Source: Scandinavium lactucae (GTDB lineage Bacteria > Pseudomonadota > Gammaproteobacteria > Enterobacterales > Enterobacteriaceae). From it: a stretch of 64,000 nt of DNA. The position numbers were made by a program, and so were the translations under genes. The stretch spans positions 682,001-746,000 of the forward strand of contig NZ_JAWXRD010000040.1 of NCBI RefSeq assembly GCF_033843265.1, written 5' to 3'. Shown in pieces: positions 60,914 to 64,000 of the stretch; within the stretch, counting starts at the first letter, position 1, and each line of letters starts with the position of its first letter. Under the pieces are notes generated by a model. That model had not been told where the DNA came from. It was given only the letters and a program-made list of their open reading frames with translations, and searched no databases.

Positions 60914-61333
60914 ATGCGTATCGCCTGTACTGTCGTTTTGCTCGCTTTGATTACACCAGCAAGTTGGGCCGGTAATATGGTTTTCCAGTTCGTTAACCCG
61001 AATTTCGGAGGAAACCCGAATAACGGCGCTTTCTTGCTAAACGAGGCCCAGGCGCAGAACTCCTATAAAGCGCCCGAAGGCAGTGACGATTTTGGTTATA
61101 CCGCGCCGTCGGCACTGGATAACTTTACGTCAGCCATTCAGTCACAGCTTTTAAGTGGGTTGCTGGGTAATGTCGCCTCCGGAAAACCCGGACGCCTCGT
61201 GACCAATGATTTTATTGTCGATATTCAGAACAGTAATGGCCTGCTCACGCTAAACGTGACCGACCGAAGTACCGGGAAAACCTCAACGATTCAGGTATCC
61301 GGGGTGCAACAGACATCAACGAGTGACCAATAG
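60914..61333 (+). CDS. csgF: CsgF, curli nucleation/secretion accessory protein
   Basis: 139 residues from ATG 60914; a start four codons earlier is rejected as it disrupts the signal. Signal peptide ends at SWA. The mature N-terminus GNMVFQFVNPNFGGNPNNGAFLLN is the part that plugs into the CsgG channel. It links CsgB to the secretion pore at the cell surface. Confidence 0.94.
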   Translation: MRIACTVVLLALITPASWAGNMVFQFVNPNFGGNPNNGAFLLNEAQAQNSYKAPEGSDDFGYTAPSALDNFTSAIQSQLLSGLLGNVASGKPGRLVTNDFIVDIQNSNGLLTLNVTDRSTGKTSTIQVSGVQQTSTSDQ

Positions 61334-61359
61334 TCACAGACCTCAACAGGAATATAATT

Positions 61360-62193
61360 ATGAAGCGTTTATTTGTACTTCTGGTGGTCATCGTACTCAG
61401 TGGCTGTCTGACCGCCCCGCCGAAAGAGGCTGCAAAACCGACGTTAATGCCGCGGGCGCAGAGTTATCGTGACCTGACTCACCTGCCTTCCCCGCAGGGC
61501 AAGCTCTATGTTTCGGTCTACAACATTCAGGACGAAACCGGGCAATTTAAACCGTATCCGGCAAGTAACTTCTCAACTGCCGTGCCACAAAGTGCGACAG
61601 CGATGCTGGTGACGGCGTTGAAAGATTCCAAATGGTTTATTCCGCTGGAACGTCAGGGATTACAAAACCTGCTCAATGAACGCAAAATCATTCGTGCAGC
61701 ACAGGACAATGGCACCGTTGGCGTCAACAACCGCGCGCCGTTACAATCCTTAAGCTCGGCGAATATCATTATTGAAGGGTCGATTATTGGCTACGAAAGT
61801 AATGTGAAATCCGGCGGGGTCGGGGCGCGTTATTTCGGTATCGGGGCCGATACGCAATACCAGCTTGATCAGATTGCAGTTAACCTTCGCGTGATTAACG
61901 TGAGCACCGGTGAAGTGCTGGCCTCGGTGAATACCAGTAAAACTATTTTATCTTATGAAGTGCAGGCCGGGGTATTCCGCTTTATAGATTACCAGCGCCT
62001 GCTGGAAGGAGAAATAGGGTATACCTCGAATGAACCGGTGATGCTGTGTCTGATGTCAGCCATTGAAACGGGCGTCATTTACCTGATTAACGATGGTATC
62101 GATCGTGGCTTGTGGAACCTGCAAAGTTCCGGCGAGGCGAACAATCCAATCCTTGCGAAATACCGCGATATGGCTTCACCGCCGGAATCCTGA
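61360..62193 (+). CDS. csgG: CsgG, curli secretion pore lipoprotein
   Basis: Nonameric outer-membrane channel for CsgA/B/F. 277 residues, E. coli length. Lipobox VLSGC, then LTAPPKEAAKPTLMPRAQSYRDLTHLP. The constriction segment is VYNIQDETGQFKPYPASNFSTAVPQSATAML, containing the Tyr/Asn/Phe eyelet, and ARYFGIGADTQYQLDQIAVNLR forms barrel strands. Confidence 0.96.
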   Translation: MKRLFVLLVVIVLSGCLTAPPKEAAKPTLMPRAQSYRDLTHLPSPQGKLYVSVYNIQDETGQFKPYPASNFSTAVPQSATAMLVTALKDSKWFIPLERQGLQNLLNERKIIRAAQDNGTVGVNNRAPLQSLSSANIIIEGSIIGYESNVKSGGVGARYFGIGADTQYQLDQIAVNLRVINVSTGEVLASVNTSKTILSYEVQAGVFRFIDYQRLLEGEIGYTSNEPVMLCLMSAIETGVIYLINDGIDRGLWNLQSSGEANNPILAKYRDMASPPES

Positions 62194-62206
62194 TACCGAT
62201 TCGGCA

Positions 62207-62240
62207 AAAAAAAGCGTAGCCACTTAGCTACGCTTTTTTA
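62207..62240. terminator. Bidirectional terminator between csgG and ycdZ
   Basis: AAAGCGTAGC/GCTACGCTTT stem with a 6 nt loop, extended by A and T runs on both sides, between convergent genes. Confidence 0.9.
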
Positions 62241-62248
62241 TTTCTGAT

Positions 62249-62746
62249 TTAATTCTCGGGGTTCATCTTCACGGCATTCTCAGCCGGTTGTCGCCGGGTG
62301 CTCCAGGCTGCTAACCACAGTCCGCTGTTCTTCATCGCATAGCCAAAAATCAGCCCCACCAGCAGCGAAGGCACCACCAGTTTCCAGTCACCCTGCCCCG
62401 CAAAGGTGGCGCAGGCTCCCATAAAGGTGCCCGGCACAAACGACAGCAGCATCTGCTTCGCCTGTAAACACATCAGGAACGCGACCACGCCGGTCATCAT
62501 ATAACCGAGGATCTCCAGATGCGGCGCTAGCGCGCTGCCGTGGATAATCACCATCGCCCACACCACGCCGCTCATCACGGTGGCAGAAGCAATAGCCAGC
62601 CCTTTCAGCCCACCCTGCGGACAGGCAAAGTAAGCGGTACAGCCGAGAAAGCCCGCCCAACTGAGCAGGCCGAGAGACACGGCAACCCATCCCCAGAGAC
62701 CGGAGAGAATGCCTGTTGTCAGCGCGAGAGAGAGAAGTATGTTCAT
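62249..62746 (-). CDS. ycdZ: YcdZ, DUF1097 inner-membrane protein
   Basis: 165 residues from ATG 62744-62746 (MNILLSLALTTG); an upstream frame is not part of it. About five membrane helices with GWVAVSLGLLSWAGFLGCTAYFACPQGGLKGL and FVPGTFMGACATFAGQGDWKLV. Function unknown. Strongly conserved in the YcdZ family. Confidence 0.91.
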   Translation of the reverse strand: MNILLSLALTTGILSGLWGWVAVSLGLLSWAGFLGCTAYFACPQGGLKGLAIASATVMSGVVWAMVIIHGSALAPHLEILGYMMTGVVAFLMCLQAKQMLLSFVPGTFMGACATFAGQGDWKLVVPSLLVGLIFGYAMKNSGLWLAAWSTRRQPAENAVKMNPEN

Positions 62747-62849
62747 GCCGCGCATCATAGCAGATGCGCGGCTAGCAGATGAGATCGGACGCACAATTTT
62801 TGCAACGACTGGCACTTCGTTACATTTACATTGTGATGCAAATCACCTT

Positions 62850-63404
62850 TTACTGCTCGTCGTCTTCCGAGATTTCGTCCCACATCGCGGAAATGGCTTC
62901 GCGGGTAATAGTCGACAGCGTACGCCAGAACGCGGTAGTAGCGTGAGCATCCAGCTTACCGAGGAAGGTGCCAACCCACGGCAGCAGATAATCGGCAAAC
63001 AGGGTATCTACCGCTTCGTTCTCATCGTCAGCGGCGTTGTCTTCCAGCCAGGACGCCGCCAGCAGCAGCGTGCCGATGTGGTCGGCTGGCGTATCGCTCA
63101 GCGGCATTCCGCGTGAAGAGAGGAAGCTGCGCACATCGGCTTCTGTCGCCCCTTCAACCCAGGCGCTACGATAGGGGGAAACGCTACACTCTTCGCCGAC
63201 GAACAGCGCGTTGTAATCTGTTGCCACCTCCTGCATATCGCAGCTCTTTTGCAGACGTTCCAACAACTCGTCCTGCTCCAGCGGCCAGCTCGCCGCCAGC
63301 TTGCCGTCACGAATCAGCGTAAACAGCGGCACCAGCAGCGGATCCTGCGGTTGACGGTAGTACAGAGAGCCCAGCACGCGGCAGAGGATTGAAAACTCGT
63401 TCAT
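62850..63404 (-). CDS. ycdY: YcdY, TorD-family chaperone for YcdX
   Basis: 184 all-helical residues of the redox-enzyme-maturation (TorD/DmsD) type. In E. coli it enhances the phosphatase activity of YcdX and contributes to swarming. MNEFSILCRVLGSLYYRQPQDPLL, SCDMQEVATDYNALFVGEE and DHIGTLLLAASWLED are typical. 21 bp downstream of ycdX. Confidence 0.94.
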   Translation of the reverse strand: MNEFSILCRVLGSLYYRQPQDPLLVPLFTLIRDGKLAASWPLEQDELLERLQKSCDMQEVATDYNALFVGEECSVSPYRSAWVEGATEADVRSFLSSRGMPLSDTPADHIGTLLLAASWLEDNAADDENEAVDTLFADYLLPWVGTFLGKLDAHATTAFWRTLSTITREAISAMWDEISEDDEQ

Positions 63405-63425
63405 TCATTTATTCCATTGAGACAA

Positions 63426-64000
63426 TTAAAGTTCAGAAAATTCAGCAATCGGCGGCACGCCGCGCGATTCGAGGAAATTCAGGAACCGACGCGGGGTGAC
63501 ATTAAGGATCCGCTCTTCGGGGAAATCGACCGCATCCAGAATTTTTCGGCACTCGGTAAAGTCACCCAGTGTGAACGCGGTGTGGGAATCTGAGCCTAAC
63601 GCCACCCAACCTCCGGCATCACGCACCGCGGCGGCGACCGCCCGGCAGTTATCTTCGCTGCCGAGGCGCGAAGAGATGAAAGAGGAGTTATTGATTTCCA
63701 GCGCCACGTCGTGTTTCGCTGCAGCTTGCGCCACCGCGTTGATATCAATCGGGAATTTCGGGTTGCCCGGATGGCTTATCATGTGCACATTGCCGCTGGC
63801 GATCGCGGCAATCATCGCTTCGGTATGGGTGGCTTTATCCTGCGGCGGGAACACCGGTTCGTGGAATCCGGCGATGATAAAATCCAGAGAGGTCAGCATC
63901 GGTCCGGTGCAATCAATTTCGCCGAGCGTATTTTTAATGTTGGACTCAATGCCACGCAAAATCCCCACTCCATCGACCATCCGCGGCCAGATACGCATGT
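63426..64000 (-). CDS. ycdX: YcdX, PHP-domain zinc phosphatase (5' end beyond window)
   Basis: Partial: the last 191 or so of about 245 residues. Trinuclear-zinc phosphatase of the PHP family. Visible metal-site motifs: IIAGFHEPVFPP, HMISHPGNPKFPID, LEINNSSF and GGWVALGSDSHTAFTLG. The ATG near 63998 is internal, corresponding to about residue 56 of the E. coli protein; the reading frame is open to the window end. Confidence 0.94.
   Translation of the reverse strand, partial: MRIWPRMVDGVGILRGIESNIKNTLGEIDCTGPMLTSLDFIIAGFHEPVFPPQDKATHTEAMIAAIASGNVHMISHPGNPKFPIDINAVAQAAAKHDVALEINNSSFISSRLGSEDNCRAVAAAVRDAGGWVALGSDSHTAFTLGDFTECRKILDAVDFPEERILNVTPRRFLNFLESRGVPPIAEFSEL

Noticed and set aside
1..64000. 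CRISPR array, insertion sequence, prophage or tRNA gene
   Set aside because: I read for regularly spaced repeats, transposase or integrase motifs, and tRNA cloverleaf ends and found none. The colinear core order leaves no unexplained space large enough for a prophage.

Overview
The window is a 64 kb stretch of enterobacterial chromosome (Gammaproteobacteria, Enterobacterales, family Enterobacteriaceae). Gene order, protein lengths and many near-identical protein stretches follow the Escherichia coli / Salmonella backbone from lpoB through ptsG, the fatty-acid cluster, rne, the flg flagellar cluster, pyrC, opgGH and the curli locus to ycdX. The proteins are close to, but clearly not identical with, my memory of E. 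coli K-12. grxB and yceI/yceJ are missing from their E. coli positions, and a LysR-MFS gene pair sits between rne and flgL. A genus such as Enterobacter, Lelliottia, Leclercia, Citrobacter or a relative fits; I cannot resolve it further from sequence alone.

Layout. 1-5.4 kb: envelope and uptake genes (lpoB partial, ycfL, hinT, the coprogen receptor fhuE, glucose permease ptsG with Mlc, CRP and SgrS sites). 5.6-10 kb: ycfH-holB-tmk-mltG-pabC, a tightly overlapping minus-strand operon. 10-16.4 kb: the fatty acid / phospholipid cluster fabF-acpP-fabG-fabD-fabH-plsX with rpmF and yceD. 16.5-22 kb: yceF, rluC and rne with its long structured leader. 22.1-24.4 kb: divergent LysR regulator and MFS transporter, the main accessory insertion. 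24.4-36 kb: flgBCDEFGHIJ and flgKL on the minus strand, facing flgA-flgM-flgN on the plus strand; this is hook-basal-body construction plus the anti-sigma28 checkpoint, with two clear sigma28 promoters. 36-47.5 kb: murJ, yceM, yceH, rimJ, mdtH, yceB, pyrC, dinI, bssS, solA, trhO, lpxL. 47.6-57.2 kb: mdtG, msyB, yceK, the osmoregulated periplasmic glucan genes opgGH/opgC, clsC and ymdB. 57.2-62.2 kb: the complete curli system (csgBAC and csgDEFG, divergent across an AT-rich 729 bp control region) with a fimbrial-like secreted protein gene beside it. 62.2-64 kb: ycdZ, ycdY and partial ycdX.

Almost everything is a conserved core gene of known family, so I see no convincing undescribed multi-gene system. 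The points most worth a second look are the LysR-MFS insertion wedged exactly between two terminators, an insertion in the fourth curlin repeat of CsgA with a poly-glycine N-terminus, an Asp/Arg/Gly tandem repeat in the RNase E scaffold, the missing grxB and yceIJ genes (a REP-like palindrome marks the latter junction), the fimbrial-like gene next to csgC, and several candidate RNA elements (rne leader, pyrC start-switch hairpin, flgL 3' UTR, yceD-yceF gap).
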